Below are positions 7,493-17,523 of a stretch of DNA of 64,000 nucleotides, one piece after another (position 1 is the first letter of the stretch; each line of letters starts with the position of its first letter). A program made the translations under genes and the position numbers. Below the pieces are notes generated by a model. That model was not told the DNA's origin. It worked only from the letters and a program-made list of their open reading frames with translations, and searched no databases. Origin of the DNA: Campylobacter upsaliensis (GTDB taxonomy: Bacteria; Campylobacterota; Campylobacteria; Campylobacterales; Campylobacteraceae); NCBI RefSeq assembly GCF_900637395.1, contig NZ_LR134372.1, positions 1,364,001-1,428,000 of the forward strand. Reading direction: 5' to 3'.

Positions 7493-9628
7493 ATGTTTAA
7501 TTCCCTAAACATAGGCGTAAAGCTTGTCATATCCGTGGCAATTGCTGTCATTATAGGCTTAATTGCTTTTGTTACTATCATTTCTGTGCAAGTAAGCCAA
7601 ACAATGCAAGGTGAAGCTGAAAAGCTAATGCTTCAAGCCTCCAAACGCTATGCAAATAACATCGAAGGCGCACTTAATGAAAGCATAGCCTTAACCAAAT
7701 CTACCGCAAGGACTATCACGGATTCGATTAAAAACAATGGTTATTTTGATATTACCGATATAGAAACCGTCATCAATAACATCTTCGATAGTTCCGCTTA
7801 CGCAACTTATACTTTTTTATATCTTAATAACAATACCATCCTAAATGACCCAAATATAATAAAAGAACAACACATTGTTAAAGAGTATAAAAGCGAAAAA
7901 GGCACTTTTGGTATGTTACTTCATGATACAGATACCTCTAAGGCTAGTAAGCTTGAAAAGTTGCAATTTAGTGAAAGCATAAAAGAAATTCCTGTCGTGT
8001 CAAGAATTGTTTCTTCAGTCAAAGGTAGAGATTTAGATACTGTATATGTAGGAGTCCCTGCTAGAATGAATTTTAACAAACATGAATTTGTGGGTGTGAG
8101 TATAGCAATGCCTATTTTTAATCCTAAAGGAGATTTTATTGGCGTTGCAGGCTATATTTTTGACTTAAACGACTTCTCAAATGCCTTGCTTGATAAAAAA
8201 CTAAGCCTTTTTGAAGAAGATTATAGGGTTTTACTTGCAGGCGATGGAACCGTTTCCGCTCATCAAAACCCTGACGCTCTCCTTAAAAATATAAGCGAAA
8301 TTAACAAATACTCCCCAGAAAGCTCTTTGAAGGTTTTAGAAATTGTCAAAGCAAATGGAGAGGCGGTTTTGGGCGATTACACTTCACCGACTGGCAAACC
8401 TTCCTTTGCTGCCGTAGCTAGTATATCTACCATAGGAAATAGCAGCCACTGGAGTATTTTAACTGCCGCTCCAAAAGATAGTGTTTTAGCACCTTTATAT
8501 AAAATGCAATTTCTTCTTATCTCCTTAGCCATTGTTTTTTTAATTGCTGTTTTACTTGTGGTTTATTTCCAAGTGCATAGAATTGTAGGTAGAAGACTGC
8601 CTATTCTCGTTAATGCACTCGATGCTTTTTTCCGTTATATCAATCACGAAAAGGTTGAAGTTCACGCTATTAAAATTAACGCCAACGATGAGTTAGGACG
8701 CATAGGCACAATGATGAACGAAAACATCAAAGCCACCAAAGAAGGCTTAGACCAAGATAAACAAGCTGTAAAAGAAAGTGTTACCACAGTAGGCATAGTC
8801 GAAAACGGAGATTTAACAGCAAGAATCACAGCTAATCCTAGAAACCCACAACTCATAGAACTTAAAAGCGTTCTTAATAATCTCCTTGATGTTTTACAAA
8901 CTAAAGTGGGTAAAGATATGAATAAAATTCATTCTATCTTTGAAGAATTTAAAAGCCTAGACTTTAGACACAAAATAGAAAATGCAAGCGGTAGTGTAGA
9001 AGTAACCACTAATGCCTTAGGCGAAGAAATCATCAAAATGCTTAAACAAAGCTCTGATTTTGCAAATTCTTTAGCCAATGAAAGCTCCAAACTTCAAAAC
9101 GCTGTGCAAAACCTTACTACAAGTTCAAATTCTCAAGCTGCTTCTTTAGAAGAAACTGCTGCTGCTTTAGAAGAGATAACCTCCTCTATGCAAAATGTTT
9201 CTCAAAAAACAAGTGATGTTATCACTCAAAGTGAAGAGATTAAAAATGTTACAGGCATTATAGGTGATATAGCTGACCAAATCAATCTTCTAGCCCTTAA
9301 TGCTGCCATAGAAGCAGCAAGAGCAGGAGAACACGGAAGAGGCTTTGCCGTCGTGGCTGATGAAGTAAGAAAACTAGCAGAAAGAACCCAAAAGTCTTTA
9401 AGTGAGATAGAAGCAAATACTAACTTACTTGTCCAATCTATCAATGATATGGCAGAAAGCATTAAAGAACAAACTGCTGGTATCACACAGATTAATGAAA
9501 GTGTGGCTCAAATAGATCAAACCACTAAGGATAATGTAGAAATTGCTAATGAAAGTGCTATCATCTCTAATACTGTTAGTGATATAGCTAATAATATCCT
9601 TGAAGATGTGAAGAAGAAGAAGTTTTAG
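7493..9628 (+). CDS. Methyl-accepting chemotaxis protein (group A Tlp type)
   Basis: A 711-residue transmembrane chemoreceptor. One membrane segment lies near residues 8-32, followed by a periplasmic double-Cache-type sensor and a second membrane segment ([19 protein letters not shown]). Then come a HAMP-like linker and the signalling hairpin with the tip sequence [20 protein letters not shown]. The start is ATG 7493, preceded by GAAAGG; the frame is open further upstream but unsupported. The ligand cannot be read. The last 303 codons are identical in protein to the chemoreceptor at 38960. It is monocistronic with its own terminator. In C. jejuni, Tlp2, Tlp3 and Tlp4 share near-identical cytoplasmic halves in the same way. 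Confidence 0.95.
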   Translation: MFNSLNIGVKLVISVAIAVIIGLIAFVTIISVQVSQTMQGEAEKLMLQASKRYANNIEGALNESIALTKSTARTITDSIKNNGYFDITDIETVINNIFDSSAYATYTFLYLNNNTILNDPNIIKEQHIVKEYKSEKGTFGMLLHDTDTSKASKLEKLQFSESIKEIPVVSRIVSSVKGRDLDTVYVGVPARMNFNKHEFVGVSIAMPIFNPKGDFIGVAGYIFDLNDFSNALLDKKLSLFEEDYRVLLAGDGTVSAHQNPDALLKNISEINKYSPESSLKVLEIVKANGEAVLGDYTSPTGKPSFAAVASISTIGNSSHWSILTAAPKDSVLAPLYKMQFLLISLAIVFLIAVLLVVYFQVHRIVGRRLPILVNALDAFFRYINHEKVEVHAIKINANDELGRIGTMMNENIKATKEGLDQDKQAVKESVTTVGIVENGDLTARITANPRNPQLIELKSVLNNLLDVLQTKVGKDMNKIHSIFEEFKSLDFRHKIENASGSVEVTTNALGEEIIKMLKQSSDFANSLANESSKLQNAVQNLTTSSNSQAASLEETAAALEEITSSMQNVSQKTSDVITQSEEIKNVTGIIGDIADQINLLALNAAIEAARAGEHGRGFAVVADEVRKLAERTQKSLSEIEANTNLLVQSINDMAESIKEQTAGITQINESVAQIDQTTKDNVEIANESAIISNTVSDIANNILEDVKKKKF
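8717..9628 (+). repeat. 912-bp direct repeat, copy 1 (chemoreceptor signalling domain)
   Basis: This stretch matches 40025-40936 at a constant offset of 31308, without gaps. By eye there are four silent substitutions (near 8888, 9375, 9387 and 9572). Similarity stops abruptly upstream of AACGAAAAC and right after the stop codon. Confidence 0.95.
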
Positions 9629-9640
9629 GAGTTTTAATTT

Positions 9641-9672
9641 ATACCTAGTGAAAACTAGGTATGAGTTTTTTT
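9641..9672 (+). terminator. Rho-independent terminator after the chemoreceptor gene
   Basis: Stem ATACCTAGT (9641-9649) with ACTAGGTAT (9654-9662), a GAAA tetraloop, then GAG and seven T. Confidence 0.92.
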
Positions 9673-9712
9673 AAATTTCTTTTTATTTTCTATTTTTTTT
9701 CGTGGGGTTCAT

Positions 9713-9742
9713 AAAAACTTTCATTTTACAAGATAAATGAAA
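9713..9742 (-). terminator. Probable terminator of the tig-purN operon
   Basis: On the minus strand, TTTCATTT (9742-9735) pairs with AAATGAAA (9726-9719) and is followed by GTTTTTAT, just past the purN stop. Confidence 0.6.
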
Positions 9743-9748
9743 ATATTT

Positions 9749-10321
9749 TTAAGATTTATCAAAAAGCTCAATCACGCTTTGAGGCAAAAGCTCATATTCT
9801 AAAGCGTGAATTTGTGCCTCAAATTCCTCAAAGCTCAAATTTTTCTTTTCAAAGGCTTTTTGTGCGATGATTTTTCCTCCGTCAAGCTCCTCACTGACCC
9901 AATGCACACTCACACCCGCGACTTTCATATCACTTTCAAAGCTTTCTTTTATAGCATTTGCACCCTTAAAAAGGGGTAGAAGTGAGGGGTGAAGATTAAT
10001 CGCTTTCACATTTTGTGTAAAAACAGGACTTAAAATTCGCATAAAACCTGCCAAAATCGTTAAATCCGCCCCACTTTCCTTAATCTTTTCAACTACCACT
10101 TCATCAAATTCCTCGCGACTTTTAAAATCTTTATGTTCGATAATCACGCTCTCAAGCCCAAATTTCCTAGCTCTTTCTATACCATAAGCGTCCCTTTTGT
10201 TACACAAACAAAGCACCACTTCAAAATGCGTTTTACCAAAGGTTTTTTGATGGAGTTTTGTGAGTAAATTTTCTAAATTACTTCCATTTCCGCTAAAAAG
10301 TATGGCAAGTTTTATAAGCAT
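9749..10321 (-). CDS. purN: Phosphoribosylglycinamide formyltransferase
   Basis: A 190-residue enzyme that formylates GAR with 10-formyl-THF in de novo purine synthesis. Phosphate-binding loop FSGNGSNLE lies near residues 9-17. The catalytic residues Asn109 and His111 (NLHPSLLPLFKG) and Asp147 (ELDGGK) have the spacing of E. coli PurN. Full length. The start overlaps the stop of the NAD(P)HX repair gene by 10 bp, so it is the last gene of the tig operon. Confidence 0.96.
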   Translation of the reverse strand: MLIKLAILFSGNGSNLENLLTKLHQKTFGKTHFEVVLCLCNKRDAYGIERARKFGLESVIIEHKDFKSREEFDEVVVEKIKESGADLTILAGFMRILSPVFTQNVKAINLHPSLLPLFKGANAIKESFESDMKVAGVSVHWVSEELDGGKIIAQKAFEKKNLSFEEFEAQIHALEYELLPQSVIELFDKS

Positions 10322-11667
10322 TTTAGTCCTTTTATAAGTTTTAAAGCGTCAAAGCTATTTGCGTTAAATTGATATGCTTTTGAAACAAGAGCGTGTGCTA
10401 AAACGGCGTTTTTAGCAGCTTTTAAGGGACTAAAACCAGCTCCTAAAAGTGCGGCTATCATTCCCGCTAAAACATCGCCACTTCCACCTTTTGCTAAATT
10501 TGCTTTGCCAAGATTGACGATAAATTGTTTATCTTTTTGTGAAATGATTGTATTTGCACCCTTTAAAACCAAAACGCAAGGGTATTTTTGACTAAATTGT
10601 TCCGCATAAAAAAAGCGATTTTTTTGCAGATCTTCCACGCTTAAATTCTGCTTAAAACACATTTTAAAAAGTCTTGTAAATTCTTTAGGATGTGGAGTTA
10701 AAACCACATCTTCTCTTTGTAAAAAGGGTAAAATAGCCTCATCTAAAAAAGCATTAGCGTCTAAAACTAAGGGTTTTTTGTTTAAATTCTCATCTTTTAA
10801 AAGTTCTAAATTTAAAAGCCCCATTCCAAGTGCGGCAGCGTTAAAATTAAAATCTAAATTTTCTTTTTGCATTAAAAGTGCTGAATTTGGCTTTTCTTTT
10901 ACAAGAGAAACTAATCCTGCTCCAAAATTTAAAGCCCCAAGTCCTGCTAAATTCGCTGCTCCTGCGTTTCCCACTACGGCGATATGTCCGTAAGCTCCCT
11001 TATTTGTTCCAGCATTTCTTTTAATGAGCTTTAAATCCTTTTTTTCAAGTAAATATGTTTTTATTTCTGTGCTAAAAAGCTTATGAGAAATCCCAAGTTT
11101 TGCAAGTCTCAATCGCCCCACAAACTCTTTTGTAAAATCTTCCAGCAAAAGCTCTTTAAAAGCTCCCATACTTAGCGTAATGTCCGCTTTAAAGCAAACC
11201 TCACTTCCCAAAGCAGTGGGTATATCACAGGCGATTTTAAGGGCTTTATGCTGATTAATCTTTTTTAAAAAATTTGCCGTTTTTGCATCCAAATTCCCCT
11301 TAAAACCACTCCCAAAAATGCAATCCACTATCACACCATAACGCTTTATTTTAGGCTCTTTATTAAGAAAAGAAAAGCCATAATTTTTTAAAATTTGCTC
11401 TTGTTTTAAAAACATAGCATTTTCTTTAAAACCTAGCTTATAGGCTTTGGCTTTTTTAAGATGACGCAAGGCTACAAGCCCATCAGCAGCATTATTCCCT
11501 CCACCTAGTAAAAAAAGCACCCTTTTATTTTGAAGCTTTTTACGCTCTTTTTTGATTAATTTTGCTAAAGCTATGCCAGCATTTTCCATTAAAATAAGCT
11601 CATCAAGCCCTAAACTTACTGCTCTTAAATCAAGGCTTTTGCTTTCCTTAACGACAGCTTTCATCAC
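10312..11667 (-). CDS. nnrD: Bifunctional NAD(P)HX epimerase/dehydratase
   Basis: A 451-residue protein that repairs hydrated NADH and NADPH. The N-terminal YjeF epimerase domain (MENAG; LLGGGNNAADGL) is fused to a C-terminal ribokinase-like ADP-dependent dehydratase with AKGGSGDVLAGMIAALLG. Both parts appear complete. Overlaps rmuC by 4 bp upstream and purN by 10 bp downstream. Also named nnrE/nnrD. Confidence 0.93.
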   Translation of the reverse strand: MMKAVVKESKSLDLRAVSLGLDELILMENAGIALAKLIKKERKKLQNKRVLFLLGGGNNAADGLVALRHLKKAKAYKLGFKENAMFLKQEQILKNYGFSFLNKEPKIKRYGVIVDCIFGSGFKGNLDAKTANFLKKINQHKALKIACDIPTALGSEVCFKADITLSMGAFKELLLEDFTKEFVGRLRLAKLGISHKLFSTEIKTYLLEKKDLKLIKRNAGTNKGAYGHIAVVGNAGAANLAGLGALNFGAGLVSLVKEKPNSALLMQKENLDFNFNAAALGMGLLNLELLKDENLNKKPLVLDANAFLDEAILPFLQREDVVLTPHPKEFTRLFKMCFKQNLSVEDLQKNRFFYAEQFSQKYPCVLVLKGANTIISQKDKQFIVNLGKANLAKGGSGDVLAGMIAALLGAGFSPLKAAKNAVLAHALVSKAYQFNANSFDALKLIKGLKCL

Positions 11668-12887
11668 TCACTCCACTTTTCTAAGCTTTTTTGCGTTTTT
11701 GCGCCCAAATCTTTAAGCTTACTTACCCTTGAGTTTAAATTTCCTGTCCCTAAAAAAAGCTTATTTTGCAGATTTTCTATTTGAATATTAAGGCTTTTAC
11801 TCGCATTTTTAAGCTTATCAAAATCCTCTAAAACCCCTGCAAATTTATCGTGAAATTTACCAAGCTCCTCAAAGGCTTTTAAAATATTTTCATTGCTTTT
11901 AATGTGTCTCCAAGAAATATTAATGGTATTTAACGCCATAAAAAGCGTGTGTGGGGTGGTGAGATAAATATTTTTCTTATAAGCGTATTGATACAACGAA
12001 GCATCAACGCTAAGGGCGAGGTCCAAAAGATTTTGATAGGGGATAAAAAGCAAGATAAAATCATAAGTGTAAGGGCTAAATTTCGTATAAGGCTTTTTGC
12101 TAAGCTCATCAATTCTTTCTTTAAGATTAAAGGCAAGATCCTTGCAAACGCGTTTATTTAAATCGCTAAAATCAAAATCATTTGGCAGGGGAAATTTCGC
12201 ATCGATGATGATATTTTTTTGCGAGTCTAAAAACACAACAGCGTCCGCAATATAGCTTTTTAAATCCTCCTTAAACGGCACTTGGAGTTTATATTGCTCC
12301 TCTTTGATTAAACCGCTATTTTCTAGGATATTTTGAAGTTGAAGTTCGGCAAAATTCCCGCGAATTTTTTTATCTCCCTTGAGTATGGTTGCGAGTTTAT
12401 CGGCATTTGTTTTGATAGTTTGAGAAAATTCAAACATATTTTTAATATTGCTTTGAAGGCTAATTTCATTTTGGCTTAATCTTTCACTATATTCTCTTAC
12501 GCTCTTTTTTACAGGGATGAAAATCTCCTCTAAAAGCTTTTTAATGTCCTCATTTAGCATAATTTTGTTTTGATTAAGATAATTTAAATTTTGCTTTTGA
12601 AGATTATTTTCTAATTTTTGCTCTAAGAGATTAAGAGTTTTTTCATAATCTTGCTTTAAATTTTCTCTTTCTCTTAATTGTAATGACATAAATTCTTTAT
12701 ATTGCGTTTCTTTTTCTTTAAGTGAATTTTCTAAAATTTCGCACCTTGAAAGAGCTTTATATAAAGCGTCTTTTTTATTTTCATTATCTTCTTTTAGGGC
12801 TAAAATATCCTTTTGTTTGATCCTATAAAGCACGACAAAAGCATATAATAAAATCAAAATAAATGCTAAAATTATACCCTCATACAT
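11664..12887 (-). CDS. rmuC: RmuC-family DNA recombination protein
   Basis: A 407-residue protein. One N-terminal membrane segment (IILAFILILLYAFVVLYRI) is followed by a long coiled coil (about residues 30-150) and the RmuC nuclease-like domain, with KIRGNFAELQLQNILENSG and IIIDAKFPLP. RmuC limits inversions and short-repeat recombination in E. coli, which is relevant to a repeat-rich, tract-rich genome. Overlaps comM by 8 bp. Confidence 0.93.
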   Translation of the reverse strand: MYEGIILAFILILLYAFVVLYRIKQKDILALKEDNENKKDALYKALSRCEILENSLKEKETQYKEFMSLQLRERENLKQDYEKTLNLLEQKLENNLQKQNLNYLNQNKIMLNEDIKKLLEEIFIPVKKSVREYSERLSQNEISLQSNIKNMFEFSQTIKTNADKLATILKGDKKIRGNFAELQLQNILENSGLIKEEQYKLQVPFKEDLKSYIADAVVFLDSQKNIIIDAKFPLPNDFDFSDLNKRVCKDLAFNLKERIDELSKKPYTKFSPYTYDFILLFIPYQNLLDLALSVDASLYQYAYKKNIYLTTPHTLFMALNTINISWRHIKSNENILKAFEELGKFHDKFAGVLEDFDKLKNASKSLNIQIENLQNKLFLGTGNLNSRVSKLKDLGAKTQKSLEKWSE

Positions 12888-14391
12888 CTTTAATCCTAAA
12901 ACTCAAAGCCTCCAAAAGATGGCTTTTTTCTATGATTTCACTTTGTTTTAAATCCGCACAGCTTCTAGCGACCTTTAAGCTTTTATTAATGGAACGCCTT
13001 GAGAGTTTAAAACGCGATATAGCCATATCTAGCACATCTTTTGCCTCCTTGCTTAAAATGCAAAAATGCTTCAAATCCTCATCTTTTAACTTGCCATTAA
13101 ATTCCCTCTGCCCTCTTTTTTTAGAAAAGCTAAAAGCCTCCAAAACAAGCTCACTCATTTGCTTTGAGCTTAGGCTTGGCTTATCATCTTTGCTTATTTC
13201 ATCCATAGCTACATAAAGATCTATTCTATCTAAAATAGGCGATGAAATGCGCGCTTTGTATTTTTTCACCTCATTTTCTGTGCAAACACAAGCGAGATTT
13301 TTAGAAAATAAATTTCCACACGGGCAAGGATTTTGTGCGGCGATGAAGGCGAATTTGGTTTGGTAAGTGATTTTAGAATTGACCCTTGAAATATGAATTT
13401 CATAATCTTCCAAAGGCTCTCTTAAACTCTCTATCACCTGTTTAGAAAAATGCGGAAATTCGTCAAAAAACAGCACTCCGCCATTTGCCAAAGCGACCTC
13501 ACCTATTTTGGCATTAAGCGTTCCACCTCCAAAAATGCTAGCCCTCGTGCTAGTGTGATGTGGATGTCTAAAAACACGCCTTTTAGCAAATTCGCAATCC
13601 TTAGAATCTAGCGACATATAGGCATTTTGCATTAAAATTTCGCTTAAACTTTGCGGCGGCATAATATAAACAAGCCTTTTAGCACACATACTCTTACCAC
13701 TTCCAGCACTTCCTTCAAAAAGTATATTATGCATACCAAGAGCGGCGATGATACAAGCTTTTTTGGCAAGCTCTTGCCCCTTCACATCGATGAAGTCAAG
13801 TTTAAATTCGTCATTGATGATATAAGGCTCATTTTCTATTAATAAGGGCTTGGCAAAAAGGGGGTGGCTTTGAGTGTGGCGGAATTTTTCATAATTTTTC
13901 TCTTTAAAAAATTCTAAAGCTTCAAATAAATTTTCGACACCATAAATTTCTAAATTTGGTATCATTGAGGCTTTGAGAGCAAGACTTTTAGGCACGACAA
14001 GTTTGGCTCTTTTAAGCTTAGTGCTTAAAAATAAAAGCAAGGAAAAAAGCTCATTTGTGCTTTTGACACTTCCATCAAGTCCAAGTTCTCCCACGACAAA
14101 AAAATCGTCCAAGTTCTCCTCATTTTGCAGTAAAATCAAAAGTGCGATAGCAAGGTCAAAGTGTGAGCCCTTTTTGGGGATACCAGAAGGGCTTAGATTA
14201 ATGGTGATTTTCTTAGCGGGAAAGGTAAAATCGCAAGTTAAAAGAGTCGCTTTAATCCTCTCTACACTTTCTTTAATGGCAGAATTTGGCAAACCTACTA
14301 TGCTAAGATTTGGCAGTCCTCTTGTAAAAACGCTTTCTACATCGATTAAGTCCAATTCATCGCTAAAGCTTAAGCATTTAAATTTTTTCAT
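12880..14391 (-). CDS. comM: ComM/YifB Mg-chelatase-like AAA ATPase
   Basis: A 503-residue protein: N-terminal Lon-S5-like ChlI domain (GLPNLSIVGLPNSAIKESVER), AAA+ core with Walker A GSAGSGKS and Walker B VLFFDEFPHF, and a C-terminal chelatase-like domain. ComM is a branch-migration helicase that helps integrate DNA during natural transformation. It overlaps def by 14 bp. Together with comEC at 33477 it fits the natural competence of Campylobacter. Confidence 0.94.
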   Translation of the reverse strand: MKKFKCLSFSDELDLIDVESVFTRGLPNLSIVGLPNSAIKESVERIKATLLTCDFTFPAKKITINLSPSGIPKKGSHFDLAIALLILLQNEENLDDFFVVGELGLDGSVKSTNELFSLLLFLSTKLKRAKLVVPKSLALKASMIPNLEIYGVENLFEALEFFKEKNYEKFRHTQSHPLFAKPLLIENEPYIINDEFKLDFIDVKGQELAKKACIIAALGMHNILFEGSAGSGKSMCAKRLVYIMPPQSLSEILMQNAYMSLDSKDCEFAKRRVFRHPHHTSTRASIFGGGTLNAKIGEVALANGGVLFFDEFPHFSKQVIESLREPLEDYEIHISRVNSKITYQTKFAFIAAQNPCPCGNLFSKNLACVCTENEVKKYKARISSPILDRIDLYVAMDEISKDDKPSLSSKQMSELVLEAFSFSKKRGQREFNGKLKDEDLKHFCILSKEAKDVLDMAISRFKLSRRSINKSLKVARSCADLKQSEIIEKSHLLEALSFRIKDV

Positions 14392-14911
14392 TTGCTTTTT
14401 TTGATTTGCGTTGCTTTTTAAATTCTTTACTAAATTTTTCGCGTTTAGAAAAAGGAAGTTTTTCTATAAATAAATGCCCGTCTAAATGGTCATTTTCGTG
14501 CTGGATCGCCACAGCTAAAAAGTCTTCCGCCTCAAGCTCTTTTTCTTTACCAAAGCGGTCTTGGTATTTAAGTGTGATTTTACGATGCCTTTGCACTTCT
14601 TCGAAGAAATCAGGCACACTCAAACAACCCTCCGTGCAAACGATAAGCTCGTCATTAAGAGGAGTTATGACTGGATTGATAATTTCTAACAAATCTTCTT
14701 TTTTTTGCTCTTCATTTTCATCGATAATATTAACGATAAAAATCCTCAAAGGCACATCAACTTGTATAGCCGCAAGTCCCACGCCACCACTTGAAAGCAT
14801 AGTTTCATACATATCATCAAGTAAAGTGTGAAGCTCTTGGTCGAATTTTTCCACAGGTAAAGATTTTAAAAAAAGCCTTTTGTTAGGATAAGTGATGATT
14901 TTTCTTACCAC
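14378..14911 (-). CDS. def: Peptide deformylase
   Basis: A 177-residue metalloenzyme that removes the formyl group from nascent proteins. Motif 1 GVGLAAIQ (43-50), motif 2 EGCLS with metal ligand Cys96, and motif 3 QHENDHLDG with His138, catalytic Glu139 and His142. Complete. Six bp downstream of clpP in the same operon. Confidence 0.97.
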   Translation of the reverse strand: MVRKIITYPNKRLFLKSLPVEKFDQELHTLLDDMYETMLSSGGVGLAAIQVDVPLRIFIVNIIDENEEQKKEDLLEIINPVITPLNDELIVCTEGCLSVPDFFEEVQRHRKITLKYQDRFGKEKELEAEDFLAVAIQHENDHLDGHLFIEKLPFSKREKFSKEFKKQRKSKKANEKI

Positions 14912-14917
14912 GCTGTC

Positions 14918-15502
14918 CTACTTAAAGCTTTTTTCTAAAACCTTATCGATAAGCCCATATTCTTTAGCCTCAACCGCACTCATAAAAAAGTCTCTTTCGG
15001 TATCTTTGGTGATTTTGGCGATTTTTTGATTGGTGTTTTGGGCTAAAATTTCATTAAGTATGGTTTTAAGTCTTAAAATTTCTTTTGCTTGAATTTCTAT
15101 ATCTGTGGCTTGTCCTCTTGCTCCACCTAAGGGCTGATGAATCATAATGCGTGAATTTGGTAATGCAAAACGCTTTTGCTTTGCTCCACAGCTTAACAAA
15201 AATGCCCCCATAGAAGCAGCTTGCCCTATACAAATGGTGCAAACATCAGGCTTAATATAATTCATCGTATCATAAATGCTAAAACCACTCGTTATTACGC
15301 CACCTGGGGAGTTAATGTAAAGATAAATATCTTTTTGTGGGTCCTCCGCTTCTAAAAATAAGAGTTGTGCCACGATAGAAGATGCCACATCGTCATTAAT
15401 CTCACCACTTAACATTACAATGCGATCTTTTAAAAGGCGTGAGTAGATGTCATAGCTTCTCTCTCCGCGACTCGTTTTTTCTATTACATAAGGGATATAC
15501 AT
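14918..15502 (-). CDS. clpP: ATP-dependent Clp protease proteolytic subunit
   Basis: A 194-residue serine protease. Triad Ser97 (GQAASMGA), His122 (MIHQPLGG) and Asp171 (TERDFFMS). Forms the tetradecameric ClpP chamber with ClpX or ClpA. The start shares one base with the tig stop, the usual tig-clpP pairing. Confidence 0.98.
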   Translation of the reverse strand: MYIPYVIEKTSRGERSYDIYSRLLKDRIVMLSGEINDDVASSIVAQLLFLEAEDPQKDIYLYINSPGGVITSGFSIYDTMNYIKPDVCTICIGQAASMGAFLLSCGAKQKRFALPNSRIMIHQPLGGARGQATDIEIQAKEILRLKTILNEILAQNTNQKIAKITKDTERDFFMSAVEAKEYGLIDKVLEKSFK

Positions 15503-16824
15503 TATTTATCTTCTTTCTTTTCTTTTTTAGCCTTTTCCTTAGGCATAAAAATGTCATTAAAAAGCTTTTCTTCAATTAAAGCCATTTTAACCGCTGGTAA
15601 AGCACCTTGTTTTTTATAATTTTCCAAATGCTCTTTAGGATTAAAACCATAGCGATATGCCTCAAAATATACCGCTTGAACAAGCTCTTGATCACTCACT
15701 TCGATCTTTCTAAGCTTGGCTAACTCATCAATGATAAAGGTAAGTTTCACGCTTTTTTTCGCTTCATCTTTAAAGCTATTTCTCTTAGCTTCATATTTGT
15801 CTTTATCATTTTGAATTTCTTTTTTCTCTTCTTCGCTAAAGGCACCAAAAGCTTGTCTAAACTGCATATCAATCTCTTGCTCTAAAATACCCTTAGGCAA
15901 ATCAAATTCAAAGGTTTCAATCAAAGAATCCGCAAATTTCGCCTTTAATTCTTCGTTAATAAGCTTGAATAATTTTTCATTTTTAATCTGCTCTTTAAGT
16001 TTTTCATCTAAAAGCTCTTCACTTGCTTTTTCTTCATTTGGAAGAAGTTTTTTAAGAAGTTCTTCGTTTAATTCTGGAAATTTAAGCTCCTGAATTTCGT
16101 GCAGTTTGATTTTAAAAATTGCATCTTTACCTGCTAAATTTGCCGCTCCATATTCTTTAGGGAAAGTTACCGAAATGTCCTTTTCTTCGCCACTTTTCAT
16201 ACCCACCATCGCCTCTTCAAAGCCCGGGATAAATTGCTTAGAGCCTATTTCAAGCACATAGTTTTCAGCCTTACCTCCATCAAAAGCCTTACCATCTACA
16301 AAACCTTCAAAGTCAAATTTCGCATAATCACCCTCTTTTAAAGCCCTTTTTGTTTTAATTGCTTCAGTTGTGGCATAGCGTTTTAAAAGCTCATTTTTTT
16401 TCTCATCGATTTCTTTTTTACTGACCTTTGGAGTGCTAAATTCAGGGATGCATTTTTCATAACCATCAAGTTTTAATTCAGGCTTGAAAGAAAGAACTAG
16501 TTCGGCGATAATTGCATCATTTTCACGCTCAAATTTTTCAAAATAAGGCTCACCCACAAGTTCTTTTAAATCTTTTTTAAGCTCCTTTAAAGCACTATCT
16601 ACGGCATTTTTGAAAAGATTTTGTTCGGCATCGTTTCTTAATTCTTTCTCATATCTTTTCAAAACGGCACTTACAGGCACCTTACCCGGACGAAAGCCGT
16701 CCATTTTTATTGTTTTAGAAGCTTTTTTAGCTAAATTTTCTACCTCAGTATTAATCGATCCACTTGGAATTTTCACGCTTGCAGCGGCATTGACAGAGTC
16801 TAATTGCTTGGCTTTTATTTCCAT
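15502..16824 (-). CDS. tig: Trigger factor
   Basis: A 440-residue ribosome-associated chaperone. The N-terminal ribosome-binding domain includes GFRPGKVP, followed by an FKBP-type PPIase domain (about 150-240; [37 protein letters not shown]) and an alpha-helical C-terminal domain. First gene of the operon; the promoter must lie in 16825-16940, shared with the divergent folE. Confidence 0.97.
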   Translation of the reverse strand: MEIKAKQLDSVNAAASVKIPSGSINTEVENLAKKASKTIKMDGFRPGKVPVSAVLKRYEKELRNDAEQNLFKNAVDSALKELKKDLKELVGEPYFEKFERENDAIIAELVLSFKPELKLDGYEKCIPEFSTPKVSKKEIDEKKNELLKRYATTEAIKTKRALKEGDYAKFDFEGFVDGKAFDGGKAENYVLEIGSKQFIPGFEEAMVGMKSGEEKDISVTFPKEYGAANLAGKDAIFKIKLHEIQELKFPELNEELLKKLLPNEEKASEELLDEKLKEQIKNEKLFKLINEELKAKFADSLIETFEFDLPKGILEQEIDMQFRQAFGAFSEEEKKEIQNDKDKYEAKRNSFKDEAKKSVKLTFIIDELAKLRKIEVSDQELVQAVYFEAYRYGFNPKEHLENYKKQGALPAVKMALIEEKLFNDIFMPKEKAKKEKKEDK

Positions 16825-16906
16825 TTTTTTCCTTCAAATAAAATTCAGGCTGAAAGTATAGCAAATTTTTCCTTATTACTTGCATAAAAATTAAAGAGTA
16901 ATATGA

Positions 16907-16912
16907 TAAAAT
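16907..16912 (+). promoter_or_regulatory. Putative -10 box for folE
   Basis: TAAAAT in TATGATAAAATTAAG, about 29 bp before the TTG start and divergent from tig. Confidence 0.45.
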
Positions 16913-16940
16913 TAAGAAATTATAAATTGTGGAGAGAATT

Positions 16941-17513
16941 TTGCAAGAGAAATTTGAAAATTGTGTGAAAAATATGCTTGAGCTTATCGGCGAAAATCCT
17001 CAAAGAGAAGGACTTTTAAAAACTCCTACACGCGTTTTTAAATCTTATGAATTTTTAACAAATGGCTATAAAAAAGATGTGAAAGAAATTTTAAATAACG
17101 CTCTTTTTGATAGCTCAAACAATGAAATGGTTTTGGTTAGAGATATTGAATTTTACAGCCTTTGCGAGCATCATCTTTTGCCTTTTTTTGGGCGAGCTCA
17201 CATTGCCTATATCCCAGATAAAAAAGTCGTTGGACTTTCTAAAATTCCACGACTTGTGGAGGTTTTTGCTAGAAGATTACAAATTCAAGAGCAGCTTACC
17301 GAGCAAATCGCAGAAGCTTTAATGCAAAATGTCGGTGCTAAAGGTGTTGGAGTCGTGCTTGAAGCAAGACATATGTGTGTAGAGATGAGAGGCGTTCAAA
17401 AGGCAAATTCCACAACCTCCACTTCGGCACTTAGGGGACTTTTTCTTAAAAATGAAAAAACAAGACGCGAATTTTTTTCTCTTATTAATTCTTCTAAGCA
17501 AGTGAGATTTTAA
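16941..17513 (+). CDS. folE: GTP cyclohydrolase I
   Basis: A 190-residue enzyme converting GTP to dihydroneopterin triphosphate, the first step of folate synthesis. Zinc ligands Cys75 and His78 in [12 protein letters not shown] and Cys146 in [10 protein letters not shown] choose TTG 16941 because GGAGAG sits at 16931-16936, five bases ahead; the GTG at 16929 overlaps that ribosome site. Ten bp separate its stop from the next gene. Confidence 0.95.
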   Translation: MQEKFENCVKNMLELIGENPQREGLLKTPTRVFKSYEFLTNGYKKDVKEILNNALFDSSNNEMVLVRDIEFYSLCEHHLLPFFGRAHIAYIPDKKVVGLSKIPRLVEVFARRLQIQEQLTEQIAEALMQNVGAKGVGVVLEARHMCVEMRGVQKANSTTSTSALRGLFLKNEKTRREFFSLINSSKQVRF

Positions 17514-17523
17514 GGAAGTTGTG

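Noticed and set aside
9226-9486. Minus-strand frame found identically in both chemoreceptors (also 40534-40794)
   Set aside because: Its conservation follows from the duplicated receptor domain; no start signals.
9749-10321. purN as partner of the glycan formyltransferase
   Set aside because: Its operon and residues fit ordinary purine synthesis; the glycan-locus enzyme at 1787 is separate.
13973-14404. Plus-strand open frame opposite comM
   Set aside because: Low-complexity Ser/Leu-rich shadow of a firmly identified gene; no ribosome site or homology.
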